The notes: generated by a model not told the origin, from the sequence alone. A stretch of 64,000 bases of DNA from Nonomuraea dietziae (GCF_014195505.1 NZ_JACIBV010000001.1:3596001-3660000); one strand, 5' to 3'; positions 18,505 through 27,732 are shown, counted from the stretch's first letter. A program made the numbers and translations.

Positions 18505-20060
18505 GGCATTCCCTGGAGGTGCGGCTTGACGGTCTTGGAGAAGTTCCAGTTGTGGCTGGCGTCCCAGTTGATGGACCAGGTCATCGCGCCCCTGATGTCG
18601 GGGTAGGCGCGGGGCGGGACGAAGCTCCCGCAGCTCGTGCGCTTGGCCAGGCAGTCGAGCGCCTGGTTGACCAGGGCGGGCGAGACGACGCCGCCGCCTG
18701 CCGCGCCGGGGCCCGCGGGCAGGCCGAGGGCGACCTGGTCGGGGCGCAGGCCGTTCTCGAGCTGGATGCAGGCCAGCGCCACCATGAAGTTGACGGTGCC
18801 CTGGGAGTAGGCGGCGTTCTGGTCGCAGCCGAGCATCGAGCCCGAGTTGTAGAACTGCGTGTGGACGACGGTGAGGATGTCCTTGATGGACAGGGCGAGC
18901 TTGAAGTACTCCGCGCCGGTCGACTGCATGTCGATGGTCTGCGGCGCCATCGTGATGATCAGCCCCGAGCCCGCCTTGGCGCGCAGCGACCGCAGCGCCT
19001 GGGCCATGTAGGTGGCGTTGAGCCCGTTCTCCAGGTCGATGTCGACGCCGTCGAAGCCGTAGCTCTGCATCAGGGAGTGGACGGAGTCGGCGAACGTCGT
19101 GGCCGCCGCCGAACTGGCGACCTGGACGCGTCCCGCCTCTCCGCCGACCGACAGGATGACCTTCTTGCCGCGCTGACGCAGGGCGGCGACGTCGGCCTTG
19201 AACTGGGCGTCGGTGTAGCCGCCCACCGCGGTGGCCAGGCCCTGGTCGACGCCGAAGACGACCTCGCCAGGGGTCGAGGTGGCCTCGCCGAAGGCGATCG
19301 CGACCAGGTCGTACTCGGCGGGCACGGCCGAGAGCTTGAGCTCCACGGCGGGGTTGACGAAGTTGTGCCAGTAGCCGGTGAGGAAGTGCCTGGGCAGCGG
19401 GCCCGTGGCGCAGCCCGCGGTGGTGGCGGTGGCGTCGCGGCCTGCCGATTCGCCGACGGAGTTGTAGGCCTTGACGGTGTAGGTGTGGGTCTCGCACGCG
19501 CCGAGGCCGGAGATGGTGGCGCTCGTGGCGGTCACGGTGGTCTTGAGCGCCGAGCCCTCGTAGACGCGGTAGCCGGTGACGGTGCCGCCTGCCGTACCCC
19601 ATGACAGGGAGATGGCGCCAGTGGTGGAGGTGACGCTCACGGCGCCCGGCTGTCCCGGCACGCCGGGCTGGGGCTCGCCGCCTCCGCAGGAGGCGCCGTT
19701 GACGGTGCAGCCGGTGATGCCGGGGAAGTTGCCGGGGCTGCCGTTGAAGCCGAAGCTGGCGCTGGCGCCCGCCGCGAGCTGTCCTGCCCAGCTCGGAGGG
19801 GTGAAGGTGTAGTGCTGGCCGCTGCGGACCATGACCGCGTCCCACGCGGAGGGGATGGTGTGCCCGGCGGGCAGGTCGAACTGGACGTTCCAGCTGACGG
19901 GGGCGGCGGTGCCGTTGGTGACGGTGACCCTTCCCTCGAAGCCCGAGCCCCAGTCCGCGGCCTTGGTGAAGGTCGCGGTGAGGCCTGCGGCCTGTGCGGG
20001 CAGGGCGACCAGGGTGAGGGCGAGGGTGATCAGGGCGACCACTGATGCGCGTAATCTCAC
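18501..20060 (-). CDS. secreted GH18 chitinase with CBM2 and FN3 domains
   Basis: A 519-aa secreted chitinase and first gene of a two-chitinase operon. Order: signal peptide (1-24, PAQAA), CBM2-type binding module (about 26-125, WGSGFEGRVTVTNG and SWNVQFDLPAGHTI), an FN3 domain (about 138-218), and a GH18 domain from about 223. The catalytic motif is DGVDIDLE at 337-344, with Glu344 as the proton donor. The GTG start at 20060 has AAGAAGGA five bases upstream. It is paired with a CBM5/12 enzyme of a different GH18 subtype, suggesting complementary attack on crystalline and soluble chitin. Confidence 0.93.
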   Translation of the reverse strand: MRLRASVVALITLALTLVALPAQAAGLTATFTKAADWGSGFEGRVTVTNGTAAPVSWNVQFDLPAGHTIPSAWDAVMVRSGQHYTFTPPSWAGQLAAGASASFGFNGSPGNFPGITGCTVNGASCGGGEPQPGVPGQPGAVSVTSTTGAISLSWGTAGGTVTGYRVYEGSALKTTVTATSATISGLGACETHTYTVKAYNSVGESAGRDATATTAGCATGPLPRHFLTGYWHNFVNPAVELKLSAVPAEYDLVAIAFGEATSTPGEVVFGVDQGLATAVGGYTDAQFKADVAALRQRGKKVILSVGGEAGRVQVASSAAATTFADSVHSLMQSYGFDGVDIDLENGLNATYMAQALRSLRAKAGSGLIITMAPQTIDMQSTGAEYFKLALSIKDILTVVHTQFYNSGSMLGCDQNAAYSQGTVNFMVALACIQLENGLRPDQVALGLPAGPGAAGGGVVSPALVNQALDCLAKRTSCGSFVPPRAYPDIRGAMTWSINWDASHNWNFSKTVKPHLQGMP

Positions 20061-20239
20061 GCTGTTCCTTCTTTTCGGGGGGTGCGCTCCCTTTGCAGGG
20101 GCTGTCAGAGTGAGTCAGGCGGGGGTGCGCCGCCTACACGCGCCCATGGCGGTGAGACTCGCGGCGCAGGGTGCTCCCTCGATCGGACCGGCCGAGGGAC
20201 GACGTGTCTTCGCAGGTCGGACGTTGGTCATGATTTCTT

Positions 20240-20256
20240 TTAGGAAAGTTTCCTAA
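20240..20256. promoter_or_regulatory. 17-bp palindromic operator upstream of the chitinase operon
   Basis: TTAGGAAAGTTTCCTAA is a perfect palindrome with one central base, 180 bp ahead of the chitinase start. A near copy lies at 25831-25847, directly in front of the cellulase start. A/T-rich sequence of this kind is rare in this GC-rich DNA. The shared position near secreted polysaccharide hydrolases suggests a sugar-responsive repressor, possibly of the ROK family. No such regulator gene is in the window. Between 20061 and 20239 nothing else was recognised. Confidence 0.65.
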
Positions 20257-20301
20257 GAGTTGTCGCGATCGTAGCCTTGACACCGACCCCTTACAAGACC
20301 C

Positions 20302-20345
20302 AAAAAACCCGCCCCTCCGGTCCGCGAGAGACCTGGAGAGGCGGG
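20302..20345 (-). terminator. rho-independent terminator of the carboxypeptidase gene
   Basis: On the minus strand CCCCGCCTCTCC pairs with GGAGGGGCGGG (20308-20345, one bulge), followed by TTTTTTGGG from the A-run at 20302-20307. This is a standard factor-independent terminator about 100 bases after the peptidase stop, and it also separates that unit from the chitinase control region. Confidence 0.75.
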
Positions 20346-20440
20346 GTATCCGCCCCTTCCTTCCTGCCTGCGAGGTGATCCGGAGGGGCGGTCGGGCGTG
20401 GAGCGCCGGGGCCGGGGTCGCCGGCTCCCTGCGCCCTCTG

Positions 20441-22267
20441 TCAGGGTTGGTGGGTGATCTTGACGTCGTCGACGGCGGCCTCGACCAGCGAGGCGGTGGA
20501 GGCGTCCGCCGCGTCGATGACGATCCTGACCGTCTGCCCCGCGTGCGAGCTCAGGTTCGCCGTCGCCACCGTCCACGAGCCGTTCCTGTTGGAGGCGGCC
20601 CCCTGCTGGTTGACGACGGTGCTCGTGGTGGTGCCGACGACCCGCACCCTGAAGTAGTCGGCGCTGGAGGAGTTCGAGCCGTGCGCCAGGTACCACGACA
20701 GCGACAGGTTGAGGGTGCCCGAGGCCGGCAGGGTGATCGGTGGGGACTGGATGGTGGTGACGCCGCCGTCGATGTCGTACGCGCCGGCGGAGGAGCCCGC
20801 GAGGCGTCCGGTCACCAGGTCGTTGACGCCGCTGACCGTGGTGCCGAGCTGCTTGGCCCCCGAGGAGGTGGTGGCGGCGGGGTCGCCTCGCTCCCACTGG
20901 CCGAGCGTGGCGGTGTCGGTGCCGCCCGGGTTGACGGTCCAGCCGGTGGCGGTCTCGAAGGTGTCGGAGTAGACGGTGGTCCCTCCGCCGGTCCCGCAGT
21001 ACTGCGCCTCCTTGCCGATGATGCGGTAGACGCAGTCGGAGTACTCGAGGAAGCGGAGCACGGCCTCCTTGTTGCGGGTGGTCTGCGGGACGATCTGCTC
21101 GTCCGGCGGGTAGAAGCCGGGGCTCGAGCCCGTCGGGTACATCTCGAACGTGAAGCTGAAGATCTTGTGGACGCCCCACAGCCAGTCGTCGATGGTGCCG
21201 TCGGTGATGTAGAGGTCGCTGGCCTGCTCCGGGGTGTACCCGTTGGTGGAGGCCATGTTCTGGCCGAGGGTGGCGTGCGCGTCCCTGTCATCCTGGGTCA
21301 GGCCTGGCGCGGTGTCGTTGAAGGTGTAGCCGTACGGCCAGAGGATCAGCTCGCTGTAGGTGTGCCAGTCGATGTGCGACTTGATCTGCTGCACGCCGCC
21401 GACGACGCGGCCGCGCACCCAGTCGGCCACGGCCTTGACCTCGGGAGCCGACTCGGCCGAGGGACCGCGGTAGGTGTCACTGGAGGGAGTGCCCGAGGAG
21501 CCGCCGCAGCAGCCCCAGTTGTAGCCCCAGTTGCGGTTCATGTCGGTGCCGACGGCGGAGGAGCCCGCGTTGGGCTGGCGGTTCTTGCGCCACGAGCGGT
21601 AGGAGCCCGTGGCGATGTCGTACTCGCCGCCGTCGGGGTTGAGGTCCGGCATGATCCAGATCTCGCGCGTGTTGACGAGGTTGGTGATGCGGGCGTCGCT
21701 GCCGTAGCCCTCGGCGAGCAGGTGCATGATGTACAGCGCCATCTCGACCGTGAGGTGCTCGCGGGCGTGCTGGTGGGCGGTGAAGAGCACCTCGGGCTCG
21801 GCCTCGTCGGAGCCGACGTTGTCACTGATCTTGACGCCGATCAGCTGCCTGCCCTCGTAGGAGTTGCCGTAGACGAACTTGCTGGCGATCGCGGGGTAGG
21901 CGGCCACCAGCGCGTTCACGTTCGCGGTCATCTCCGCGTAGTTGTGGTAGCCGGAGTCCGATGGCGGGAAGTCAGAAGTCCTCGCATCGGACGGGGGTAA
22001 CGGGGACGGCAGCTCCACGACGCGGTAGCCGAGCCGTTTGATCGCGGCGATCTCGTCCGTGGTGGCGGTGACCACCACGGAGTCGGACGCCACCGCGTCG
22101 ATCGCCGCGCCGGTGGCGGCGACGGCGCTGCGCTGCCTGGCGTCTGCGGGTCCCTGCACCTTGTACTGCTTGTTGCGCGGCGGTTCGGCGGACGCGCCCG
22201 CGCCTGTCATGCCGGTCAGGCAGATCAGGGCCAGGACGGAGAGCAGGACGACTAATCGGCTTTTCAC
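20441..22267 (-). CDS. secreted M14 zinc carboxypeptidase
   Basis: A 608-aa secreted metallocarboxypeptidase. It has a signal peptide (1-28), a pro-region to about residue 105, and an M14 domain from about 108 to 430. The zinc ligands are H167 and E170 in HARE and H302 in DWHTYSE; the catalytic Glu is E375 in FTFEMYP. The C-terminal 160 residues form a beta-rich domain like those of bacterial secreted proteases (a [20 protein letters not shown] opening). The GTG start at 22267 is chosen for its GAGGAGG ribosome-binding site and the signal peptide that follows. It removes C-terminal residues from peptides outside the cell. Confidence 0.93.
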   Translation of the reverse strand: MKSRLVVLLSVLALICLTGMTGAGASAEPPRNKQYKVQGPADARQRSAVAATGAAIDAVASDSVVVTATTDEIAAIKRLGYRVVELPSPLPPSDARTSDFPPSDSGYHNYAEMTANVNALVAAYPAIASKFVYGNSYEGRQLIGVKISDNVGSDEAEPEVLFTAHQHAREHLTVEMALYIMHLLAEGYGSDARITNLVNTREIWIMPDLNPDGGEYDIATGSYRSWRKNRQPNAGSSAVGTDMNRNWGYNWGCCGGSSGTPSSDTYRGPSAESAPEVKAVADWVRGRVVGGVQQIKSHIDWHTYSELILWPYGYTFNDTAPGLTQDDRDAHATLGQNMASTNGYTPEQASDLYITDGTIDDWLWGVHKIFSFTFEMYPTGSSPGFYPPDEQIVPQTTRNKEAVLRFLEYSDCVYRIIGKEAQYCGTGGGTTVYSDTFETATGWTVNPGGTDTATLGQWERGDPAATTSSGAKQLGTTVSGVNDLVTGRLAGSSAGAYDIDGGVTTIQSPPITLPASGTLNLSLSWYLAHGSNSSSADYFRVRVVGTTTSTVVNQQGAASNRNGSWTVATANLSSHAGQTVRIVIDAADASTASLVEAAVDDVKITHQP

Positions 22268-22342
22268 CTTCAGCCTCCTCGGGCTTGACGAGCGTCTGCA
22301 CTGAGAGTGGAGAAGGATGAACAACCGTAATAGGCCCAAATT

Positions 22343-23015
22343 TCAGAAATGCACCAGAGCCTCGCTCAGGGGCTTCCTCGTCAGGTCCGGGACCTCCGCG
22401 CCGGGGGCCGCGTAGCCGACGGGAAAGAGGATGTAGGGCCGCTCGTTGCCAGGGCCGGGAGCAGATCTCGCTGAGGAAGGCCATGGGGTTGGGGGTGTGC
22501 GTGAGCGTCGACAGGCCCATCGTGTGCAGCGCGGTGATGAACAGCCCGCACGCGATGCCCACGCTCTCGTTGACGTAGTAGTGCTTGACCCTGCCGCCGT
22601 CAGGGCGCAGGCCGTATTTCTCCGCGAAGCACACCACGATCCACGGGACCACCTCGAGGTAGCCCTTGTCGGAGGTGGTCTCCAGCCGAGCCAGCGCCTG
22701 CCGCCACTCGGGGGTCAGCCGCCCTCCCTCGTAGTTCTGGCGCTCCTCCTCCTCGGCGGCCAGCCTGATCCGCCGCCTGGTCTCGGCGTCGCCGATCACC
22801 ACGAACTTCCACGGCTGCTGGTGCGCTCCGGAGGGCGCGGTGTTGGCCGCCATGACGGCCAGCTCCACGCACTCGCGCGGCACGGGCTCGTCGCTGAAGA
22901 AGCGGACGCTGCGCCGCCTGTCGACGTGCTCGAAGAAGTCCCTGCCTCTGCGGATCATGTCCGCCTCGTCGTAACGGTCGGGCGCGTAGGGAACGAACGG
23001 ATACGTGTGCTCCAT
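22343..23015 (-). pseudogene. nitroreductase family protein, apparent single-base frameshift
   Basis: The first about 185 codons encode an FMN-dependent nitroreductase (RRSVRFFSDEPVP near residue 34, NTAPSGAHQQPWKFVV near 58). After MAFLSEIC the frame turns to Arg/Pro-rich text, while the next frame continues with the expected end: RPGNERPYILFPVGYAAP through DLTRKPLSEALVHF. One extra C in the CCC run near 22452-22454 explains it; deleting it gives a normal 223-aa protein. The total length (673 nt) is one more than a multiple of three. This is either a true mutation or a sequence error in a C/G run. It is divergent from the Lrp regulator at 23109. Confidence 0.8.
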
Positions 23016-23108
23016 GGAACCCGCAGTCTCAGCACACCTGGCGATCGTGACAACACCGGCCTGGCTATCCTGACGAACTGACAGCCGAAGCCACTCTCAG
23101 GAGACGAA

Positions 23109-23585
23109 TTGCCGGCACGCCGCAAGGGACTGGACGCGCTCGACCTCGAGATCCTGCGCCTGGTGCGCGAGCGCCCCCGCACCGGCCTGCTGGAGATCGC
23201 CCGCCTGCTCGGCGTCGCGCGCGGCACCGTGCAGGCCAGGCTCGACCGGATGAGCGCCGACGGCGTGATCACCGGCTTCGGCCCCGTGCTCTCCCCCGCC
23301 GCGCTGGGCTACCCGGTGCAGGCGTTCGCCACCCTGGAGGTGGAGCAGGCCTCCCGCGAGCACATCTCCGCCGCCCTGCACGCCATCCCCGAGCTGCTCG
23401 AGGCCCACATCGTCACCGGTCAGGGCGACGTGTGGTGCCGCCTGGCCGGTCGCGACAACGAGCACATCCAGCGGGTGATCGACGGCATGCTGACCATCCC
23501 CGGCGTACGGCGCAGCACGACCGTCATCACGCTGTCCGAGGTCGTCGCCCACCGGGTGCACCCGCTGGCGCGGCTACGCGGATAG
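23109..23585 (+). CDS. Lrp/AsnC family transcriptional regulator
   Basis: A 158-aa regulator. It has an N-terminal winged helix (residues 8-55, LDLEILRLVRERPRTGLLEIARLLGVA in two parts) and a C-terminal RAM ligand-binding domain (about 70-150). The TTG start is supported by AGGAGA six bases upstream. It lies 93 bp from, and divergent to, the nitroreductase, so it may control that gene and itself. The ligand is not known. It is convergent with the cellulase gene. Confidence 0.88.
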   Translation: MPARRKGLDALDLEILRLVRERPRTGLLEIARLLGVARGTVQARLDRMSADGVITGFGPVLSPAALGYPVQAFATLEVEQASREHISAALHAIPELLEAHIVTGQGDVWCRLAGRDNEHIQRVIDGMLTIPGVRRSTTVITLSEVVAHRVHPLARLRG

Positions 23586-23639
23586 GCACGACGGGTGGAC
23601 GGACCGCCCCCGCGAGCCGGCAGGCCCCCGGAGACGGGA

Positions 23640-23684
23640 TTCACGGGAGACGAGTTCACGGGAGACGAGTTCACGGGACGCGAG
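23640..23684 (+). repeat. 15-bp tandem repeat, three copies
   Basis: TTCACGGGAGACGAG stands at 23640-23654 and 23655-23669, with a third copy at 23670-23684 carrying a one-base swap (TTCACGGGACGCGAG). A second small tandem duplication of 14 bp (TCCTGTCAGTCGGC) lies at 23730-23757 and includes the cellulase stop codon. Confidence 0.85.
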
Positions 23685-23686
23685 CG

Positions 23687-23717
23687 AGCCCGCGCGGTCG
23701 TTCGGGCCGCGCGGGCT
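23687..23717. terminator. bidirectional terminator hairpin
   Basis: A perfect 11-bp stem AGCCCGCGCGG/CCGCGCGGGCT with a nine-base loop, placed between the convergent Lrp regulator and cellulase genes. Confidence 0.75.
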
Positions 23718-23748
23718 GCCTCACACGTTTCCTGTCAGTCGGCTCCTG

Positions 23749-25815
23749 TCAGTCGGCGCGGACGCGGTCGCGGATCCAGACGCCGGCAGGCTTGAGCCGC
23801 GAGGTGCCGGCGAAGGGGCCGTTCGGGCAGGTGCCGGTGGTGAAGACGGCGCCCGAGCGGAAGTCGTCGGAGTAGTTCCAGTTCACCCAGCTGATCTTCT
23901 TCTGCGCCATCAGGTCGATGTACTGCTGCGACCTGGTGAAGTTGTTCGGCCCGTCACCCGTGGCCTCCTGGGTGCCGAACTCGGTGACGAAGACCGGGAT
24001 CCTGTCGGCCGCCCGCGACAGCGTGTTCAGGTAGTCGCTGCCGTGGGAGGCGGCGTAGAAGTGGAAGGTGTACATGATGTTGGTCGCGTTGACCGGATTG
24101 GCGACGACCTCGTTCTCGTCGGACCCCTCGGAGACGCCCAGCGACGACCAGGCGCGGGTGCCGACGAGGATCGGGGTGTCGGGATCGTTCTGCCTGATCA
24201 CCGGGATGAGCTGGTGGGCGTAGTTCCTGATCGTGGACCAGGAGACGCCGCTCGGCTCGTTGGCGATCTCGTACAGCAGGTTGTTCTTGCCGTTGTGCCG
24301 CTGGGCGATCTCGGTGAAGAACGTCTTGGCCCTGCTGAGGTTGTACATCGGGTCGCCGGGGTCGAGCATGTGCCAGTCGACGATGGCGTACATGCCGCGC
24401 GCGGTGGCCATCTCGATCAGGTTGTGGACCCTGTCGGTGAACTGCCGGGGGTTGCTCTCGTAGCCGCCGTCCTGGATGTACATCGAGATCCGCAGGATGT
24501 CGGACTTCCAGTCGGTGGCCAGCGCGTCGAGTGAGGCGGTGTTGAGGCACTGGGAGTACCACTGCAGTCCGTGCGTGCTCATGCCGCGCAGCTGGATCTG
24601 CTCGCCGCGCTCGTTGCACAGCCGTACGCCGCAGACCTTGAGCTGGCCGTTGGCCTGCACCGGGGTGCCGGTGCCGCCCGCCTGGGTGGTGGCGGTGACG
24701 GAGGCGCTCCTGTCGGACTCGTTGTCCGAGGGGTCGCGCGCCGTCACGGTGTAGGTGTGGGTCGAGGAGGGGGCCAGGCCGGTGATCGTGGCCGAGGTGC
24801 CGCTCACGGTGGCCTTCAGCGACGCGCCCTCGTAGACCCGGTAGTCCTTGATCGTGCCGCTGTTGTCCGTCGAGGCGTTCCAGGCCAGGGAGATGGAGCT
24901 GGAGGTGGTGGCGGTGGATCGCAGCCCGCCTGGCGCCGTCGGCTTCTCGGTGTCGGAGGGGCCTCCCGCCGAGACCGTCAGGCGGTCGAGGTTGGGCCCG
25001 CCGTTCGCGGTGGTGGCGGTGGCGCGGACGGTGTTGGGGCCCGCCCGCAGCGCCGCGTTGACCGTGGTCTCGGCCCAGGTGCTCCACGCGCCGGTGCCGG
25101 GGAAGTCGCGGTTCACGCTCGTGCCGTTGACCGCGACGGCAAGGGGCCTGTTGACGGTCGTGCCGTTGGCGTAGCGGAAGGTCAGCGCCGCGTTCCCCGC
25201 GGCGGCGGCGTCGACGGTGAACTCGACGTAGGAGCCCTCGACGTTGGCGTAGTCGACGAAGCCGCTGCCGGTGTAGCCGGCGTGCTTGGTGTCGACGATG
25301 CCCTGCGAGATCACCGCGTTCTCCGCCTGGTACTCACTGGCGGGGGCGGCCACGTCGACCTCGGCGTAGTCGAGGTTCGGCCCGCCCCCCGCGGTGGTGG
25401 CGGTGGCGCGGATGGTGTTGGCGCCCGCGTTGACCGGTGCGGTGATCGTGGTGGAGGCCCAGGTGGACCAGGCTCCCGTGCCGGGGAAGTCACGGGTGAG
25501 GCTCGTGCCGTTGACCGCGATGGTCATCGGCCTGTTGGTCGTCGTGCCGTTGGCGTAGCGAAGGACGATCGAGGCGGTCCCCGCCGACGGCGCGTTCACG
25601 ACGAACTCGACGTAGCCGCCTGCGACGTTGTCGTAGTTGACGAAGCCTGTCCCGCTGAACCCCGCGTGGTTGGACTCGACCGTTCCCTGGGAGACGGCGG
25701 CGTTCTCCGCTTCGTGTCGGGTGGGCGCCTGCGCCATGGCGGGGGTCATGGCGGGAACCGCTAAGGCGGTGGTGAGGACGGCGGTCAGGGCGAGGAAACG
25801 AATGGGTCGGAGCAT
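23749..25815 (-). CDS. secreted GH5 endoglucanase with two CBM35/CBM6-like modules and FN3
   Basis: A 688-aa secreted cellulase. Order: signal peptide (1-29), two related carbohydrate-binding modules at about 32-155 and 161-275 (both start with xAENA and share RYANGTT and FPGTGAWSTWA), an FN3 domain at 283-367, and a GH5 catalytic domain from about 378. The acid/base is Glu510 in IANEP and the nucleophile Glu602 in FVTEFG. The likely substrate is cellulose or another beta-glucan. The ATG at 25815 has GGAGAGG upstream. The palindromic operator at 25831 overlaps the promoter region, so repression by a sugar-sensing regulator is likely. Confidence 0.92.
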   Translation of the reverse strand: MLRPIRFLALTAVLTTALAVPAMTPAMAQAPTRHEAENAAVSQGTVESNHAGFSGTGFVNYDNVAGGYVEFVVNAPSAGTASIVLRYANGTTTNRPMTIAVNGTSLTRDFPGTGAWSTWASTTITAPVNAGANTIRATATTAGGGPNLDYAEVDVAAPASEYQAENAVISQGIVDTKHAGYTGSGFVDYANVEGSYVEFTVDAAAAGNAALTFRYANGTTVNRPLAVAVNGTSVNRDFPGTGAWSTWAETTVNAALRAGPNTVRATATTANGGPNLDRLTVSAGGPSDTEKPTAPGGLRSTATTSSSISLAWNASTDNSGTIKDYRVYEGASLKATVSGTSATITGLAPSSTHTYTVTARDPSDNESDRSASVTATTQAGGTGTPVQANGQLKVCGVRLCNERGEQIQLRGMSTHGLQWYSQCLNTASLDALATDWKSDILRISMYIQDGGYESNPRQFTDRVHNLIEMATARGMYAIVDWHMLDPGDPMYNLSRAKTFFTEIAQRHNGKNNLLYEIANEPSGVSWSTIRNYAHQLIPVIRQNDPDTPILVGTRAWSSLGVSEGSDENEVVANPVNATNIMYTFHFYAASHGSDYLNTLSRAADRIPVFVTEFGTQEATGDGPNNFTRSQQYIDLMAQKKISWVNWNYSDDFRSGAVFTTGTCPNGPFAGTSRLKPAGVWIRDRVRAD

Positions 25816-25830
25816 CGCCTCTCCGGTTTA

Positions 25831-25847
25831 TTAGGAAAGTTAACTAA
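25831..25847. promoter_or_regulatory. operator copy upstream of the cellulase
   Basis: TTAGGAAAGTTAACTAA, 13 of 17 positions palindromic, has the same left half as the site at 20240. It ends 16 bp before the cellulase ATG and overlaps a TAATAA that could be the -10 box, the position expected for a repressor site. Confidence 0.65.
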
Positions 25848-25911
25848 CGAACAATCGGAGGATAGGTCCGACACCTGGCCGACACAAGGCCCAAAAGTCG
25901 GGAGTCAGTCC

Positions 25912-25943
25912 TTTGACGTCAGATAGTTTGACGTCTTACTATC
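25912..25943 (+). promoter_or_regulatory. promoter and operator of the amidohydrolase gene
   Basis: TTGACG (25913-25918), an 18-bp spacer and TACTAT (25937-25942) lie seven bases before the ATG, so the mRNA is probably leaderless. The spacer holds a second TTTGACGTC (25928-25936, the first at 25912-25920). A dyad GATAGT/ACTATC (25923-25943) covers the -10. A MarR-type repressor encoded at 27140-27628 is an obvious candidate to bind here. Confidence 0.6.
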
Positions 25944-25949
25944 AGGCTC

Positions 25950-27143
25950 ATGCGTACCCTGATTCGAAACGTCCGCGTCTTCGACGGCGTCCTGACCGTC
26001 CCCCGCACCGAGGTCCTGATCGAGGACGACAGGCTCGCCGCCTACGACGGGGGTCGCGCCGACCTCGAGATCGACGGCGCCGGAGCGACTTTGCTGCCCG
26101 GCCTGATCGACGCCCACACCCACACCTTCGACGGCGACCTCGCCCAGGCGCTGAGGTTCGGGGTGACGACAGAGCTCGACATGTTCTGCCTGCCGGGCAA
26201 CCTGGCCCGCCAGCGCCGCCTGGCCGCCGAGCGCGACGACGTGGCCGACCTGCGCAGCTCGGGAATCCTCGCCACCGCGCCCGGCGGGCATCCCAGCCAG
26301 ATCATGGAGGCGACCTCGGGACAGGACCTCGGCGACGCGGTCGGTGCGTTCGAGACGGTGGCCGACGCGGGACAGGCCAAGGCGTTCGTCGAGGCGCGGC
26401 TGGCCGAGGGCGCCGACTACCTCAAGATCGTGATCGACAGCGGGCACGTGGCGGGGCTCGACCTGCCCGTCCTCGCCCCCGACGTCGTCGCCGCCCTCGT
26501 CGAGGCGGGGCACGCCGCCGGGCTCATGGCCATCGCGCACGCGGTCACCACCGAGGACGCCGTCGTCGCCCTGGACGCGGGCGTCGACGGCCTGGCCCAC
26601 CTCGTCACCGACCCGCTCCCCCAGGAGCTCGCCACCAGGATCGCCGCCCAGGACGTGTTCGTGGTCAGCACGCTCACCTACTTCGAGGTGGTCACCGGCG
26701 ACCCGAGCGGGGCCGAGCTGGTGCGCGACGAGCGCATCGGCTCGCTGCTTCCCGCCCAGGCCATGGCGGCCCTCGACCGTGACCCGAGCGTCGTGCCCGT
26801 CCACCCCGACGGGGTTCGCAACGCCGTACAGGCGGCCGCGGCGCTGCACGGGGCAGGGGTGGCGCTGCTCGCGGGCACCGACGCCAACCCATGGGCGCCG
26901 CTGCACGGCGCCAGCATGCACCGCGAGGTGCTGCTGCTGACGGAGGCCGGGCTGAGCCCCGCCGAGGCGCTCGCGGCCGCCACCAGCGTGCCCGCCCGCA
27001 GGTTCGGGCTGGCCGATCGCGGCAGGATCGCGCCCGGCTTCCGCGCCGACCTGTTGCTGGTCGAGGGCGACCCGACCACCGACATCACCGCCACCCGCGC
27101 CATCAGGGAGATCTGGCGCCGAGGGGTACGGCTGGCGCGCTAG
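25950..27143 (+). CDS. amidohydrolase family metal-dependent hydrolase
   Basis: A 397-aa member of the amidohydrolase superfamily. The metal-binding HxH motif is in LLPGLIDAHTHTF (about residues 48-60), and a lysine suitable for carboxylation is in YLKIVIDSGH (about 156). Histidines follow in AIAHAVTTEDAV (about 193) and GLAHLV. The late Asp is in LLAGTDANPW (about 308-317). The C-terminal segment GRIAPGFRADLLLVEGDP is typical of imidazolonepropionase-like members. The substrate is unknown (an amide, lactone or phosphoester). It shares four bases with the end of the convergent MarR gene. Confidence 0.85.
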   Translation: MRTLIRNVRVFDGVLTVPRTEVLIEDDRLAAYDGGRADLEIDGAGATLLPGLIDAHTHTFDGDLAQALRFGVTTELDMFCLPGNLARQRRLAAERDDVADLRSSGILATAPGGHPSQIMEATSGQDLGDAVGAFETVADAGQAKAFVEARLAEGADYLKIVIDSGHVAGLDLPVLAPDVVAALVEAGHAAGLMAIAHAVTTEDAVVALDAGVDGLAHLVTDPLPQELATRIAAQDVFVVSTLTYFEVVTGDPSGAELVRDERIGSLLPAQAMAALDRDPSVVPVHPDGVRNAVQAAAALHGAGVALLAGTDANPWAPLHGASMHREVLLLTEAGLSPAEALAAATSVPARRFGLADRGRIAPGFRADLLLVEGDPTTDITATRAIREIWRRGVRLAR

Positions 27144-27628
27144 CGCGCCAGCATGCCGCGCAGGACGGTGTCGAGCGTGGCCGCCTCCTGCTCGGTCAGA
27201 CGGGCGGCCAGCCTGGCCAGGTTGGCCGCGTGCTCGGTGAGGGTGGCGTCGATGACCTCGCGTCCCTCCCGCGTCAGCGCGACGCGGAAGCTGCGGCGGT
27301 CGGCGGGGTCGAGGCTGCGCTCCACCAGACCGGCCGCCTCCAGCCTGTCGATGCGGTTGGTCATGCCCGCCCGCGACATCATCAGCACGTCGGACAGCTC
27401 GGAGGGGATCAGCGTGTACGGCGGGCCCGACCTGCGCAGCGCCGCCAGCACGTCGAACTCTCCGGGGCGCAGGCCGTGCCGCCTGAAGACCTGCTCCACC
27501 GCCGACTCGACGAGCCGTGACGCCTGGGCCAGCCTGCTGAAGACCCCCATCGCCGACAGGTCGAGATCGGGCCGCTCCCGTCGCCACTGCTCGAGGATGA
27601 CGTCGATCGGGTCCTGCTCGCTGCTCAT
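27140..27628 (-). CDS. MarR family transcriptional regulator
   Basis: A 162-aa MarR protein with a winged helix at about residues 55-120 (IPSELSDVLMMSRAGMTNRIDRLE in two pieces, and the wing DPADRRSFRVALT). TAAGGT lies six bases before the ATG, which suggests a leaderless transcript. It converges with, and overlaps by four bases, the amidohydrolase gene, and is divergent from the esterase-like gene at 27733. Either could be its target. The dyad before the amidohydrolase promoter fits a MarR dimer. Confidence 0.87.
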   Translation of the reverse strand: MSSEQDPIDVILEQWRRERPDLDLSAMGVFSRLAQASRLVESAVEQVFRRHGLRPGEFDVLAALRRSGPPYTLIPSELSDVLMMSRAGMTNRIDRLEAAGLVERSLDPADRRSFRVALTREGREVIDATLTEHAANLARLAARLTEQEAATLDTVLRGMLAR

Positions 27629-27732
27629 GCTCAGACCTTAGGGGACCGGAGGCGACCGCCCGGGATCCGTCGGATCTCACCGGGGCGACTCCGCTGGTGG
27701 ACGCGGAGTGAGATTCATGGTGAATTCAGGCA

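Noticed and set aside
23640..23684. Tandem 15-bp repeat as a regulatory array
   Set aside because: It sits between two convergent gene ends just before a terminator, where no promoter is expected, so simple slippage is more likely.
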